Shown: positions 11,316 through 20,868, counted from the first letter of the stretch. The stretch: 64,000 nucleotides of DNA from Helicobacter pylori Shi112 (GCF_000277405.1 NC_017741.1:1-64000), one strand, 5' to 3'. The notes: generated by a model from the letters alone, not told the origin. A program made the numbers and translations.

Positions 11316-12364
11316 AACCAATAAAAGCTTTAGCCTTATTTAGTGGGGGGTTGGATAGTTTGTTGTCTATGAAATTGCTCATTGATCAAGGCATTGAAGT
11401 GAGCGCTTTACACTTCAATATAGGGTTTGGGGGGAATAAGGATAAAAGAGAGTATTTTGAAAACGCCACCGCGCAAATCGGGGCTAAGCTCTTGGTGTGC
11501 GATATTAGAGAGCAATTTTTTAACGATGTGTTGTTCAAGCCCAAATACGGCTATGGGAAATATTTCAACCCTTGCATTGATTGCCACGCCAATATGTTTA
11601 GGAACGCTTTTTATAAAATGCTTGAATTGAACGCAGATTTTGTTTTGAGCGGGGAAGTGTTGGGGCAACGCCCTAAATCCCAAAGGAAAGAAGCGCTAAA
11701 TCAGGTGAGGAAATTAGTCAGAGAAGTGGGCGAAGAGGCGCGTTTTGATCCCATTTTAGACAGAACGCAAGCAAGCGGTGAGAAACCGCAATTTTTAGAT
11801 GAGTTGTTATTGCGACCCATGAGCGCGAAACTATTAGAGCCTACTTTCATGGAAAAAAAGGGCTGGGTTGATAGAGAAAAACTTTTAGATGTGAGCGGTA
11901 GGGGGCGAAGCAGGCAATTGCAAATGATTAAAGATTACGGCTTGAAATATTATGAAAAGCCAGGTGGGGGGTGCTTGCTTACGGACATTCAAGTGAGCAA
12001 TAAGATTAAGAATTTGAAAGAATACAGAGAAATGGTGTTTGAAGACAGCGTGATTGTCAAAAACGGGCGTTATTTTATCTTGCCCAATAACGCTCGTTTG
12101 GTGGTGGCAAGGAATGAAGAAGAAAACCATAAACTAGACATTCAGCACCCCTTAATGGATAAGATTGAATTACTAAGTTGTAAAGGCCCTTTGAGTTTGG
12201 TGGATAAAAACGCCAGCAAAGAAGATAAAGAATTGGCCGGCCGTATCGCTTTAGGCTATGCTAAGACTTTAAAAAATCAAGCTTATCTCATTCAAATAGG
12301 GGATGAAAAGCGCGAACTTTACCCTTTGGATAAAGAGAGCGCTAGAGAGTATTTGTTTGCTTGA
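11312..12364 (+). CDS. PP-loop ATPase (MnmA/ThiI-like thiolation family)
   Basis: A 350-residue protein beginning with the PP-loop ALFSGGLDSLLS of ATP pyrophosphatases, then NPCIDCHANMF near residue 88 (Cys-x2-Cys) and PGGGCLLTD near 220. These features suit an adenylating enzyme in RNA or cofactor sulphur insertion, and homologues are often annotated as tRNA 2-thiouridine or argininosuccinate synthase-like proteins. I do not see the full domain set of MnmA, so the substrate is undetermined. It is coupled to dnaG by a four-base overlap. Confidence 0.75.
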   Translation: MKPIKALALFSGGLDSLLSMKLLIDQGIEVSALHFNIGFGGNKDKREYFENATAQIGAKLLVCDIREQFFNDVLFKPKYGYGKYFNPCIDCHANMFRNAFYKMLELNADFVLSGEVLGQRPKSQRKEALNQVRKLVREVGEEARFDPILDRTQASGEKPQFLDELLLRPMSAKLLEPTFMEKKGWVDREKLLDVSGRGRSRQLQMIKDYGLKYYEKPGGGCLLTDIQVSNKIKNLKEYREMVFEDSVIVKNGRYFILPNNARLVVARNEEENHKLDIQHPLMDKIELLSCKGPLSLVDKNASKEDKELAGRIALGYAKTLKNQAYLIQIGDEKRELYPLDKESAREYLFA

Positions 12365-12404
12365 AGGGGAGTTTTTTGAGGGTTTTAGGGGTTTTCTTTT
12401 ATGC

Positions 12405-12410
12405 TATAAT
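12405..12410 (+). promoter_or_regulatory. -10 box upstream of the 12456 gene
   Basis: An extended TATGCTATAAT element whose TATAAT core is 45 bases before the ATG at 12456, separating that gene from the dnaG operon. Confidence 0.6.
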
Positions 12411-12455
12411 GAAAAAAGCTCTAATCAGCGTTAGGCTGTTTTTTAGGAGGTTTGC

Positions 12456-13283
12456 ATGCAAGAGTTTTTAGGTTTTGGTGTGGTGGGGAATTTTGCAGGG
12501 CATTTGGAACAAGCGGGAGAGAGTCATAGTTTTATTAACATGAAAAGCGAAGAAAAGGACGCCCCTAAGGGGTTATTCCCTTTTTATATCCCGTATGAGA
12601 ATTGCTATTTGGGGCGTTGTTGCATTGATAACCATAAGATTATTTTGCCTAACGATCCAAATTTAAGGGTGCAAGCAGAGCCAGAAATCGCTTTAGAATG
12701 CGATGTTAAATACGATGAAAAACATTTCGTTACTAAGCTTGTGCCTAATTTTTTCATGGCGTTTAACGACACTTCTGTGCGCAATTTGGACGCCACAAAA
12801 CTCTCCCAAAAAAAGAATTTTTCACCGGCTTCTAAAGGCATGGGGAAGAAATTGCCTATTGATAGGTTTGTTTATGGGGGGGTGTGTAACAATTTCTCTA
12901 TCGCGTCTTTTTTGAAATACAATAATGTTTGGCGCATTTATGGGGAAAACAGCAAATTGATCAAATACGAGTTTTTCTACCAGAAACTGCTAGACTGGAT
13001 CAAAGATAGGCTCAATTACCAACAAGATGGCGACTCTTTAGAGGCTCTAAGACCTTTTTTAGAGCACCATAATTTCCCCACTAAAATGATTTTTGCGATA
13101 GGGGCTACCCCTTATATGCCCTTTGCTCAAGAGCATTTTTTGCAAAAAGGCGATGAGGTGGCGATTGTTGCTTACAACCATTTGCAATATAGTTTTGAAA
13201 AGATTCAAAACCTCTTAGAAGAGAACGCCCTACAAACCAAAGAACACGCTAATCTTTCTTATGTCTATCAAATCGTAGAATAG
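12456..13283 (+). CDS. conserved hypothetical protein (DUF5718-like)
   Basis: A 275-residue soluble protein with no signal peptide. The sequence contains GFGVVGNFAGHLEQAGE at the N-terminus, then FIN, PFYIPYENCYLG, EPEIALECDV and TKMIFAIGATPYMPF. The order resembles a fumarylacetoacetate hydrolase-like fold (an E-x-E-type metal site in EPEIALE), which is only an inference. It has its own promoter at 12405 and a good AGGAGG ribosome site. It precedes the comB2-B4 operon but shows no link to DNA uptake. Function unknown. Confidence 0.7.
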   Translation: MQEFLGFGVVGNFAGHLEQAGESHSFINMKSEEKDAPKGLFPFYIPYENCYLGRCCIDNHKIILPNDPNLRVQAEPEIALECDVKYDEKHFVTKLVPNFFMAFNDTSVRNLDATKLSQKKNFSPASKGMGKKLPIDRFVYGGVCNNFSIASFLKYNNVWRIYGENSKLIKYEFFYQKLLDWIKDRLNYQQDGDSLEALRPFLEHHNFPTKMIFAIGATPYMPFAQEHFLQKGDEVAIVAYNHLQYSFEKIQNLLEENALQTKEHANLSYVYQIVE

Positions 13284-13430
13284 TAAGGCTTTTACCTCTT
13301 TAGCTTTGCTTTTTTACCCCTTTTAAAGATAAAAGCCACCCCTTTTGACCCCTTTTAGGGAGTTTTTATGGTTTTTTTGAGATAATAAAGCATTATAAAG
13401 TTAATTAAAATTAAACAGAAGGGTTTTGAT

Positions 13431-13712
13431 ATGTCCGCTCATTTTTTAAAAATCATTTTTTTAGTAGGCATGTGCGTTTCAAGTTTGTTCGCTGAAGGTT
13501 TAGAGGGGTTTTTTAACGCCCTAGAAGCCCAGCTCAAAAGCCCCATCGCTAAGGGGATTTTAATGGTGATTTTCATAGGGATCGCTATTTATGTGTGGAG
13601 GAATTTAGACCGGTGGAAAGAGATTTTATTCACGATCCTTGGCGTGGTGTTTGGGATTTTTTTATTCTTTAAAGCCCCGAGTTTAGCGAATTGGTTCATG
13701 GGAATTTTTTAA
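13431..13712 (+). CDS. comB2: ComB2, VirB2-like competence pilin or channel component
   Basis: A 93-residue membrane protein with an N-terminal signal or hydrophobic segment (IIFLVGMCVSSLFAEG) and two closely spaced transmembrane helices, the layout of VirB2/TrbC pilins. It belongs to the ComB type IV secretion-like machine that imports transforming DNA across the outer membrane. It overlaps comB3 by 22 bases and is first in the comB2-B3-B4 operon. An AT-rich region with TATAAA near 13396 could hold the promoter. Confidence 0.85.
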   Translation: MSAHFLKIIFLVGMCVSSLFAEGLEGFFNALEAQLKSPIAKGILMVIFIGIAIYVWRNLDRWKEILFTILGVVFGIFLFFKAPSLANWFMGIF

Positions 13713-13975
13713 TGATTATCCTGTCAGCGAGCGTGAAGAATCTGCGTGAAATTTCGGTTAAAGAAAAATTTTTATGGCTGAACGCTAAGTCTTATTTGAT
13801 TTCTGTTTTTGCGCCTTTTATTTTGCTCCCTTGGATTGATTTGTTGAGCGCTTTTTTATTGTATTTAGGGTTTTTAGCGCTCTTTAGCGTGCTGGAATTT
13901 TTTGATGAAGATATTGCAGATATTATTATTGCTAGAAGTAAAATAAAGACTAAAACCAAATGTTATAGAGCGTAG
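13691..13975 (+). CDS. comB3: ComB3, VirB3-like inner-membrane protein
   Basis: A 94-residue protein with the VirB3 profile: a short cytoplasmic N-terminus, one hydrophobic hairpin (LISVFAPFILLPWIDLL, FLLYLGFLALFSVLEFF), then an acidic and basic tail. It lies between comB2 (22-base overlap) and comB4 (one-base gap), the conserved VirB2-VirB3-VirB4 order of type IV secretion systems. VirB3 proteins dock VirB4 to the inner membrane. Confidence 0.85.
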   Translation: MVHGNFLMIILSASVKNLREISVKEKFLWLNAKSYLISVFAPFILLPWIDLLSAFLLYLGFLALFSVLEFFDEDIADIIIARSKIKTKTKCYRA

Positions 13976-13976
13976 A

Positions 13977-16340
13977 ATGTTAGAAAAGCTTTTGAGCGCC
14001 ATCAAACAAAAAGTTTCAAACTATTTTTTAGGGGTTTTGCCTAAAAGCTATTCTATGAGCGAAGAAAACAACATTTTAGGCTTGTATGATGAGCATTTTT
14101 TGCTCACTAAAAACGAAAACTTAGTGGGTATCCTCCGTTTAGAGGGGGTGAGTTACACCCATTTAAGTACAGAGCAATTGCAAGATCTCTTCACCGAGCG
14201 CCAAATGGCGTTGGATTCTTTAGAAAAAGTCGTGGCGCGCCTTGTGGTTAAAAGGCGCAAAATTGATCACCAACAAAACATTCAATCTGATTCTAAATAC
14301 TTGCAAGCGATTTTGAATCAATTTGAAAATAAAGAAGTGTATGAAAATCAGTATTTTTTAGTTTTAGAAAGTGCGCATTCTTTACAAGGCGTTTTAGAGC
14401 ATAAGAAAAAATCTCTTATGCATGCCAATAGGGAAAATTTTAAGGACATCCTCTCTTATAAAGCGCATTTTTTGCAAGAAACTTTAAAAAGCTTAGAAAT
14501 CCAGCTCAAAAACTATGCCCCCAAACTCTTAAGCTCCAAAGAGGTTTTGAATTTTTATGCGGAATACATTAACGGGTTTGATCTCCCTTTAAAGCCCCTA
14601 GTAGGGGGGTATTTGAGCGATAGTTATATCGCTAGTTCTATCACTTTTGAAAAAGATTATTTCATTCAAGAAAGCTTTAATCAAAAAACCTATAACCGCT
14701 TGATTGGCATTAAAGCTTATGAGAGCGAGCGCATCACTTCTATAGCGATCGGAGCGCTTTTGTACCAAGAAACGCCCTTAGACATTATCTTTTCTATAGA
14801 GCCTATGAGCGTCAATAAAACGCTGAGTTTTTTAAAAGAGAGGGCCAAATTTAGCATGTCCAATCTCGTTAAAAACGAGCTGCTAGAATACCAAGAACTA
14901 GTCAAAACCAAACGCCTATCCATGCAAAAATTCGCCCTAAACATTCTTATCAAAGCCCCTAGTTTAGAGGATTTAGACGCTCAAACAAGCTTAGTTTTAG
15001 GGCTTTTATTTAAAGAAAACCTAGTGGGCGTTATAGAAACTTTTGGCTTGAAGGGGGGGTATTTTTCCTTTTTCCCTGAACGCATCCATTTAAACCACCG
15101 CTTGCGTTTTTTAACCTCTAAAGCCCTAGCGTGTTTAATGGTGTTTGAAAGGCAAAATTTAGGTTTTAAGGCTAATTCATGGGGGAATAGCCCTTTGAGC
15201 GTGTTTAAAAATTTGGATTATTCCCCTTTTTTATTCAATTTCCACAACCAAGAAGTGAGCCACAACAACGCTAAAGAAATCGCTAGAGTGAATGGGCATA
15301 CTCTAATCATAGGGGCCACTGGGAGCGGTAAAAGCACGCTGATTAGTTTTTTAATGATGAGCGCTTTGAAATACCAAAACATGCGCCTTTTAGCTTTTGA
15401 CAGGATGCAAGGGCTGTATTCTTTCACAAAATTTTTTAAAGGGCATTACCATGACGGCAAATCTTTTAGCATCAACCCCTTTTGTTTAGAGCCTAATTTG
15501 CAGAATTTAGAATTTTTGCAATCCTTCTTTTTGAGCATGTTTGATCTTGCCCCTTCAAGGGATAAAGAAGCCTTAGAAGACATGAATGCGATTTCTGGCG
15601 CGATTAAGAGCCTTTATGAGACCTTATACCCTAAAGATTTTAGTTTGCTAGATTTTAAAGAGACGCTTAAAAGAACCTCATCTAACCAATTGGGCTTGAG
15701 TTTAGAGCCGTATTTGAATAACCCCCTTTTTAACGCTTTGAATGACGCATTCAACTCCAACGCTTTTTTAAATGTGATAAACCTAGACACCATCACCCAA
15801 AACCCTAAAGACTTAGGGCTTTTAGCCTATTATTTGTTTTATAAAATTTTAGAAGAGTCCAGGAAAAACGACAGCGGTTTTTTGGTTTTTTTAGACGAGT
15901 TTAAATCCTATGTGGAGAACGATTTATTGAACGCTAAAATTAACGCTTTAATCACGCAAGCCAGAAAAGCTAATGGCGTGGTGGTGTTGGCTTTGCAAGA
16001 TATTTACCAATTAAGCGGGGTTAAAAACGCTCATAGTTTTTTGAGCAACATGGGGACTCTTATTTTGTATCCGCAAAAAAACGCTAGGGAGTTGAAACAC
16101 CACTTCAATGTGCCTTTGAGCGAAACTGAAATTTCTTTTTTAGAAAACACCCCTTTGTATGCCAGGCAGGTTTTAGTCAAAAATCTGGGTAATAGGAGTT
16201 CTAACATGATTGATGTGAGTTTGGAAAGTTTGGGGCGTTATTTGAAAATCTTTAATTCAGACTCTAGCCATGTGAATAAAGTGAAAGCGTTACAAAAAGA
16301 CTACCCTACAGAGTGGCGTGAGAAACTTTTGAAGAGCTAG
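13977..16340 (+). CDS. comB4: ComB4, VirB4-family ATPase of the DNA-uptake system
   Basis: A 787-residue VirB4/CagE/TrbE ATPase. The Walker A motif GATGSGKST is near residue 446 and Walker B LVFLDEFKSYV near 637, followed by QARKANGVVVLALQDIYQ. It energises assembly or DNA transport by the ComB apparatus; its partners ComB6-ComB10 are encoded 18 kb downstream in this window. It is the final gene of the comB2-B4 operon and is intact, so this strain should be naturally competent as far as this component goes. Confidence 0.93.
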   Translation: MLEKLLSAIKQKVSNYFLGVLPKSYSMSEENNILGLYDEHFLLTKNENLVGILRLEGVSYTHLSTEQLQDLFTERQMALDSLEKVVARLVVKRRKIDHQQNIQSDSKYLQAILNQFENKEVYENQYFLVLESAHSLQGVLEHKKKSLMHANRENFKDILSYKAHFLQETLKSLEIQLKNYAPKLLSSKEVLNFYAEYINGFDLPLKPLVGGYLSDSYIASSITFEKDYFIQESFNQKTYNRLIGIKAYESERITSIAIGALLYQETPLDIIFSIEPMSVNKTLSFLKERAKFSMSNLVKNELLEYQELVKTKRLSMQKFALNILIKAPSLEDLDAQTSLVLGLLFKENLVGVIETFGLKGGYFSFFPERIHLNHRLRFLTSKALACLMVFERQNLGFKANSWGNSPLSVFKNLDYSPFLFNFHNQEVSHNNAKEIARVNGHTLIIGATGSGKSTLISFLMMSALKYQNMRLLAFDRMQGLYSFTKFFKGHYHDGKSFSINPFCLEPNLQNLEFLQSFFLSMFDLAPSRDKEALEDMNAISGAIKSLYETLYPKDFSLLDFKETLKRTSSNQLGLSLEPYLNNPLFNALNDAFNSNAFLNVINLDTITQNPKDLGLLAYYLFYKILEESRKNDSGFLVFLDEFKSYVENDLLNAKINALITQARKANGVVVLALQDIYQLSGVKNAHSFLSNMGTLILYPQKNARELKHHFNVPLSETEISFLENTPLYARQVLVKNLGNRSSNMIDVSLESLGRYLKIFNSDSSHVNKVKALQKDYPTEWREKLLKS

Positions 16341-16384
16341 TTTTAAAAAGTTAGTTTTGTTTTAAAAAGTTAATATCATTTTGA

Positions 16385-16482
16385 AGCACTCCTATTCAGA
16401 TGGCTAAGGCACACAAGAAATTAGGGGACTCTGCTGTATTCCTACCCTGAAGCGTTACCCTAAAATCCTATTGCATAGGTCT
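16385..16482 (-). ncRNA. ffs: signal recognition particle RNA (small bacterial type)
   Basis: On the minus strand the universally conserved SRP domain IV is visible: TCAGG, a GTA stem, a GGAA tetraloop, TAC, then AGCAG (about 16427-16453). It is the asymmetric-symmetric loop pair bound by Ffh. Outer helices TTAGGG/CCCTAA and CCTAT/ATAGG extend the hairpin to about 95 nucleotides. A TAAAAT -10 box (plus-strand ATTTTA, 16502-16507) precedes it. It recruits nascent membrane proteins with Ffh. The ends are approximate. Confidence 0.82.
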
Positions 16483-16540
16483 AAATAAGAGCTTAAGGAT
16501 CATTTTAACCATAAAAAGCTTATGTTTTCATTAAAAATGT

Positions 16541-16546
16541 TATGAT
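16541..16546 (+). promoter_or_regulatory. -10 box of the 16571 lipoprotein gene
   Basis: TATGAT about 25 bases before the ATG at 16571. It is divergent from the SRP RNA promoter at 16502-16507, so the two promoters lie back to back. Confidence 0.45.
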
Positions 16547-16570
16547 ACGCTCAAATTAGTCAAGCAAAAA

Positions 16571-18001
16571 ATGCCAATTAAAAGGGTTAGATTGAAAATA
16601 TTCGTTCTGTTGATGTCGGTAATTTTAGGAGTATCATTAACAGGTTGCATAGGCTATCGTATGGACTTAGAACATTTTAACACGCTCTATTATGAAGAAA
16701 GCCCTAAAAAAGCTTATGAATATTCCAAACAATTCACTAAGAAAAAAAAGAACGCTCTTTTATGGGATTTGCAAAACGGCTTGAGCGCTTTATACGCAAG
16801 AGATTACAAGACTTCTTTAGGGGTATTAGATCAAGCCGAACAACGCTTTGATAAAACGCAAAGCGCTTTTACAAGAGGGGCTGGTTATGTGGGAGCTACC
16901 ATGATTAATGATAATGTGCGCGCTTATGGAGGGAATATTTATGAGGGCGTTTTAATCAATTATTACAAAGCGATAGACTACATGCTTTTAAACGATAGCG
17001 CGAACGCTAGGGTGCAATTCAACCGCGCGAATGAACGCCAGCGCAGGGCTAAAGAATTTTATTATGAGGAAGTGCAAAAAGCCATTAAAGAGATCGATTC
17101 TAGCAAAAAGCACAATATTAATATGGAACGCTCTAGGGCAGAAGTGAGCGAGATCTTAAACAACACCTATTCTAATTTAGACAAATACGAAGCTTATCAA
17201 GGCTTGCTTAACCCGGCGGTTTCGTATCTTTCAGGGTTGTTTTACGCTTTAAATGGGGATAAAAATAAGGGGTTAGGCTATCTTAATGAAGCCTATGGGA
17301 TCAGTCAAAGCCCTTTCGTGGCTAAAGACTTGGTTTTTTTCAAAAACCCTAATAGGAGTTATTTCACTTGGATCATCATTGAAGATGGCAAAGAGCCACA
17401 AAAAAGCGAATTTAAAATTGATGTGCCTATTTATGCGATCGATTCGATTTATAATGTGAGTGTGGCCTTGCCCAAGCTAGAAAAAGGGGAAGCGTTTTAT
17501 CAAAATTTCACTTTAAAAGACGGCGAAAAAGTAACACCCTTTGACACTTTAGCCTCAATAGACGCGGTGGTTTCTAGCGAGTTTAGGAAGCAATTGCCCT
17601 ACATTATCACCAGAGCCATTTTATCGGCTACTTTTAAGGTGGGCATGCAAGCGGTGGCGAATTATTATTTGGGGTTTGTTGGGGGGCTAGTAACTTCGTT
17701 GTATTCAGGCGTTAGCACCTTTGCAGATACCAGGAACACGAGCATTTTTGCCCATAAAATCTATCTTATGCGTATCAAAAATAAAGCCTTTGAAAATTAT
17801 GAAGTTCAAGCTGATTCTATTGACGCTTTTTCGTTTTCATTAAAGCCTTGTAAAAGATCGCTTGAAAACCCCAAAGTCATTGACGCTAGGGAATTGCTTT
17901 CTGGGTTTGTAACAGCCCCACAAATCTTTTGCTCTAACCGCCATAATATTTTATACGTGCGCAGTTTTAAAAACGGGTTTGTTTTGAATCGTTTAAAATG
18001 A
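16571..18001 (+). CDS. predicted lipoprotein with helical-repeat features
   Basis: A 476-residue exported lipoprotein. The N-terminus is basic, followed by a hydrophobic stretch and the lipobox SLTGC around residue 26, so the mature protein should be acylated at that cysteine. The first half is rich in Tyr/Ala helices like TPR solenoids (tyrosine-rich, KAYEYSKQF, YKAIDYMLLNDSANARVQFNRA). The second half includes a Gly/Ala hydrophobic patch (MQAVANYYLGFVGGLVTSL). It resembles the COG3014 group of uncharacterised lipoproteins. Role unknown; surface or periplasmic. Confidence 0.8.
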   Translation: MPIKRVRLKIFVLLMSVILGVSLTGCIGYRMDLEHFNTLYYEESPKKAYEYSKQFTKKKKNALLWDLQNGLSALYARDYKTSLGVLDQAEQRFDKTQSAFTRGAGYVGATMINDNVRAYGGNIYEGVLINYYKAIDYMLLNDSANARVQFNRANERQRRAKEFYYEEVQKAIKEIDSSKKHNINMERSRAEVSEILNNTYSNLDKYEAYQGLLNPAVSYLSGLFYALNGDKNKGLGYLNEAYGISQSPFVAKDLVFFKNPNRSYFTWIIIEDGKEPQKSEFKIDVPIYAIDSIYNVSVALPKLEKGEAFYQNFTLKDGEKVTPFDTLASIDAVVSSEFRKQLPYIITRAILSATFKVGMQAVANYYLGFVGGLVTSLYSGVSTFADTRNTSIFAHKIYLMRIKNKAFENYEVQADSIDAFSFSLKPCKRSLENPKVIDARELLSGFVTAPQIFCSNRHNILYVRSFKNGFVLNRLK

Positions 18002-18053
18002 TTTAAAAAACCCCCAAAGTTTTAAGTGTCATTGGCATTAAACACAAACACGG

Positions 18054-18059
18054 TATAAT
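18054..18059 (+). promoter_or_regulatory. -10 box upstream of cheV
   Basis: A perfect TATAAT 38 bases before the cheV ATG; an AAGGGGA ribosome site precedes the start codon. Confidence 0.6.
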
Positions 18060-18096
18060 TATAAAACGATACGAAAACCTAAATTAAGGGGAAGTC

Positions 18097-19062
18097 ATGA
18101 CTGATAGTTTAGCGGGCATTGATCAAGTTACGAGTTTGCATAAAAATAACGAGTTGCAATTGTTGTGTTTCAGGCTGGGTAAAAACAAGGGTTTGTATGC
18201 GGTTAATGTCTTTAAGATCCGTGAAGTGGTGAAATACCATGGCAATCTCACTGTCATCAGCCACGAAAACAATTCGCTCGTTGAGGGCTTAATCATTATA
18301 AGAGAGCTCACCATTCCTTTGATTGATATGAAAAAATGGTTTTATTATGACAGCCAAAACAAAAACAAGGATTTACGCCCTTATAGGATAGAAAAAGAAA
18401 AAGGCGAAGACGATATTGTTATGATTTGTGAGTTTTCTCGCTGGACGATAGGGGTTAGGATCTATGAAGCGGATAGGATTTTGAGCAAGAAATGGACTGA
18501 AATGGAGCAAAGCGCTGGGCTAGGGGGATCTGCTGGGAATAACAAACTCGTGAGCCGCACGCGCTATTTTGACGGGCGCTTGGTGCAAGTGGTGGATATT
18601 GAAAAAATGCTTATAGATGTGTTCCCTTGGATTGAAGATGAAAAACACAGCGATTTAGAGACGCTCTCTAAAATCCATTCTAACCAATGCGTTTTGCTTG
18701 CTGATGACTCCCCAAGCGTTTTAAAAACCATGCAAATGATTTTAGACAAGCTGGGCGTCAAGCATATAGATTTTATCAATGGTAAAACCTTATTGGAGCA
18801 TTTGTTCAACCCCACAACCGATGTGAGCAGCATTGGCCTTATTATTACCGATTTAGAAATGCCAGAAGCGAGCGGTTTTGAAGTGATCAAGCAGGTTAAA
18901 AACAATCCTTTGACTTCAAAAATCCCTATCGTGGTCAATTCTTCTATGAGCGGCAGTTCTAATGAAGACATGGCCAGGAGTTTAAAGGCCGATGATTTCA
19001 TCTCCAAGTCTAACCCCAAAGACATACAGCGAGTGGTTAAGCAATTTTTGGAATCAGCATGA
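18097..19062 (+). CDS. cheV: chemotaxis coupling protein CheV
   Basis: A 321-residue fusion of an N-terminal CheW-like coupling domain (residues about 20-170) and a C-terminal response-regulator receiver. The receiver shows the acidic pair in LLADDSPSV near residue 201, the phospho-acceptor aspartate in IITDLEMP near 251, the Ser/Thr switch in VNSSM and the late lysine in FISK. CheV links chemoreceptors to CheA and may act as a phosphate sink. H. pylori has three cheV genes; position suggests cheV1. It overlaps nspC by four bases (ATGA), an unexpected pairing of chemotaxis with polyamine synthesis. Confidence 0.93.
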   Translation: MTDSLAGIDQVTSLHKNNELQLLCFRLGKNKGLYAVNVFKIREVVKYHGNLTVISHENNSLVEGLIIIRELTIPLIDMKKWFYYDSQNKNKDLRPYRIEKEKGEDDIVMICEFSRWTIGVRIYEADRILSKKWTEMEQSAGLGGSAGNNKLVSRTRYFDGRLVQVVDIEKMLIDVFPWIEDEKHSDLETLSKIHSNQCVLLADDSPSVLKTMQMILDKLGVKHIDFINGKTLLEHLFNPTTDVSSIGLIITDLEMPEASGFEVIKQVKNNPLTSKIPIVVNSSMSGSSNEDMARSLKADDFISKSNPKDIQRVVKQFLESA

Positions 19063-20276
19063 AAAAATACAGCGCTATCCCCACCCCTTGCTATGTGTTA
19101 GAGAGCGAACGCTTAGAAAAAAACGCCAAGATTTTAGAAATCGTGCGCCAACAAAGCGGGGCAAAGGTCTTGCTCGCTTTAAAGGGGTATGCGTTTTGGC
19201 GTGAGTTTGGGATTTTAAGGCAAAAATTGAACGGGTGTTGCGCGAGCGGTCTTTATGAGGCTAAGCTCGCTTTTGAAGAATTTGGGGGGCGAGAGAGCCG
19301 GAAGGAAATTTGCGTTTATAGCCCGGCTTTCAAAGAGGCTGAAATGAGCGCGATCTTACCCCTAGCGACAAGCATTATTTTTAACTCTTTTTACCAATAC
19401 GCTACCTATAAAGACAGGATTTTAGATAAAAACAAACAATTAGAAAACTTGGGCTTAAGCCCCATTAAAATGGGTTTGAGGATCAACCCTCTTTATAGCG
19501 AAGTAACCCCAGCCATTTATAACCCATGCTCTAAAGTGAGCCGGTTAGGGGTTACGCCTAGCGAGTTTGAAAAGGGGGTTAAAGAGCATGGGTTAGAGGG
19601 GGTGAGCGGGCTGCATTTTCATACGCATTGCGAGCAAAACGCTGACGCTTTGTGCCGGACTTTAGAGCATGTGGAAAGGCATTTCAAGCCTTATTTAGAA
19701 AATATGGAGTGGGTGAATTTTGGTGGGGGGCATCACATCACTAGGAGCGATTATGATGTGAATTTGCTCATCCAAACGATTAAGGATTTTAAAGAGCGTT
19801 ATCATGATATAGAAGTGGTTTTAGAGCCTGGGGAAGCCATAGGGTGGCAATGTGGGTTTTTGATCGCAAGCGTGATAGACATCGTTAAAAACGATCAAGA
19901 AATTGCGATTTTAGACGCTTCTTTTAGCGCTCACATGCCCGATTGCTTGGAAATGCCTTATCGCCCTAGCATCCTTAAAGTTTCCGTAGAAAATGATGAA
20001 GAGCTTGTTGAAGTTGAAAAGGGCGAAAATCAAGGGGCGTTTTCTTACTTTTTAGGCGGTCCTACTTGTTTAGCGGGGGATTTTATGGGGAGTTTTAGCT
20101 TTGAGACGCCTTTAAAAAGGGGCGATAAAATCGTGTTTCAAGACATGCTCCATTATACGATTGTCAAAAACAACTCGTTTAATGGCGTGCCACTCCCAAG
20201 CTTGGCTAGATTGGATCAACAAGGGTTTAAAATCCTTAAAAACTTTTCTTATGAAGATTATAAAAACAGAAATTAA
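19059..20276 (+). CDS. nspC: carboxynorspermidine decarboxylase
   Basis: A 405-residue PLP enzyme of the alanine-racemase fold III group. The PLP lysine lies in LALKGYAFW near residue 42; SGLHFHTHCEQ, VNFGGGHHI and the late YTIVKNNSFNG are typical of NspC. It decarboxylates carboxyspermidine or carboxynorspermidine in the alternative polyamine pathway used by epsilonproteobacteria. It is co-translated with cheV through a four-base overlap and ends 9 bases from the convergent lpxE stop. Confidence 0.92.
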   Translation: MKKYSAIPTPCYVLESERLEKNAKILEIVRQQSGAKVLLALKGYAFWREFGILRQKLNGCCASGLYEAKLAFEEFGGRESRKEICVYSPAFKEAEMSAILPLATSIIFNSFYQYATYKDRILDKNKQLENLGLSPIKMGLRINPLYSEVTPAIYNPCSKVSRLGVTPSEFEKGVKEHGLEGVSGLHFHTHCEQNADALCRTLEHVERHFKPYLENMEWVNFGGGHHITRSDYDVNLLIQTIKDFKERYHDIEVVLEPGEAIGWQCGFLIASVIDIVKNDQEIAILDASFSAHMPDCLEMPYRPSILKVSVENDEELVEVEKGENQGAFSYFLGGPTCLAGDFMGSFSFETPLKRGDKIVFQDMLHYTIVKNNSFNGVPLPSLARLDQQGFKILKNFSYEDYKNRN

Positions 20277-20285
20277 GGCTTTTGA

Positions 20286-20858
20286 TTAGGGCTTTTTGGG
20301 GCTTGTAAAAAGGCTTACGCACAACATTCCAATACCAAGCCCGGCCAACACCGCACCAGTGGTGTGCGCGTCTAAATAAATGCGAGCGAGCATGGTTAAA
20401 GGGACTAGGGGCAAGAGCCACCAGTATTTTTTAAAAGAATAACGGCGCATTAAAAACGCCACCGCCAAACCCACCATAGACGAATGCCCGCTTGGCATGT
20501 TGAAATTACCCCCATAAGGGCGCTCGCCCAAACGCTGATCATTGATCGTTGCATTATTTAAGGCTCTTTTGGTGGTGTGCGTGAGAAGAGTTGTAGCGAT
20601 AGAGGCGTTAGCGACTTGAAAAAGCCCTATCGCATCTCTTTGAATTAAAGGGATGGCCACAGATAAAATCGTAGGGATAAAGCGCGCGTAATGCTCGGTG
20701 AAATGAAACACCAAAGGCACGCTTTTGTGTTTAGGGACTTTAGGGAAAGGTGCAAAAATGCCCAATAAAATCAAGCCCAAACTGAGCGCTAATAAAGTTT
20801 TAGAAAAGCTTTTAGGCAGGCTTTCACAAAATTTTTGTTTAAATAAGAATCTTTTCAT
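20286..20858 (-). CDS. lpxE: lipid A 1-phosphatase LpxE
   Basis: A 190-residue inner-membrane PAP2 phosphatase. The tripartite signature is complete: a K-x6-RP-like segment ending in ERPYGG, NMPSGHSSM and ARIYLDAHTTG with catalytic histidines, interspersed with transmembrane helices. It removes the 1-phosphate of Kdo-lipid A on the periplasmic face, which is a prerequisite for phosphoethanolamine addition by the adjacent EptA and gives resistance to cationic peptides. It follows eptA by about 10 bases on the minus strand, so the two enzymes of one pathway form an operon. Confidence 0.92.
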   Translation of the reverse strand: MKRFLFKQKFCESLPKSFSKTLLALSLGLILLGIFAPFPKVPKHKSVPLVFHFTEHYARFIPTILSVAIPLIQRDAIGLFQVANASIATTLLTHTTKRALNNATINDQRLGERPYGGNFNMPSGHSSMVGLAVAFLMRRYSFKKYWWLLPLVPLTMLARIYLDAHTTGAVLAGLGIGMLCVSLFTSPKKP

Positions 20859-20868
20859 GCGTGTTATT

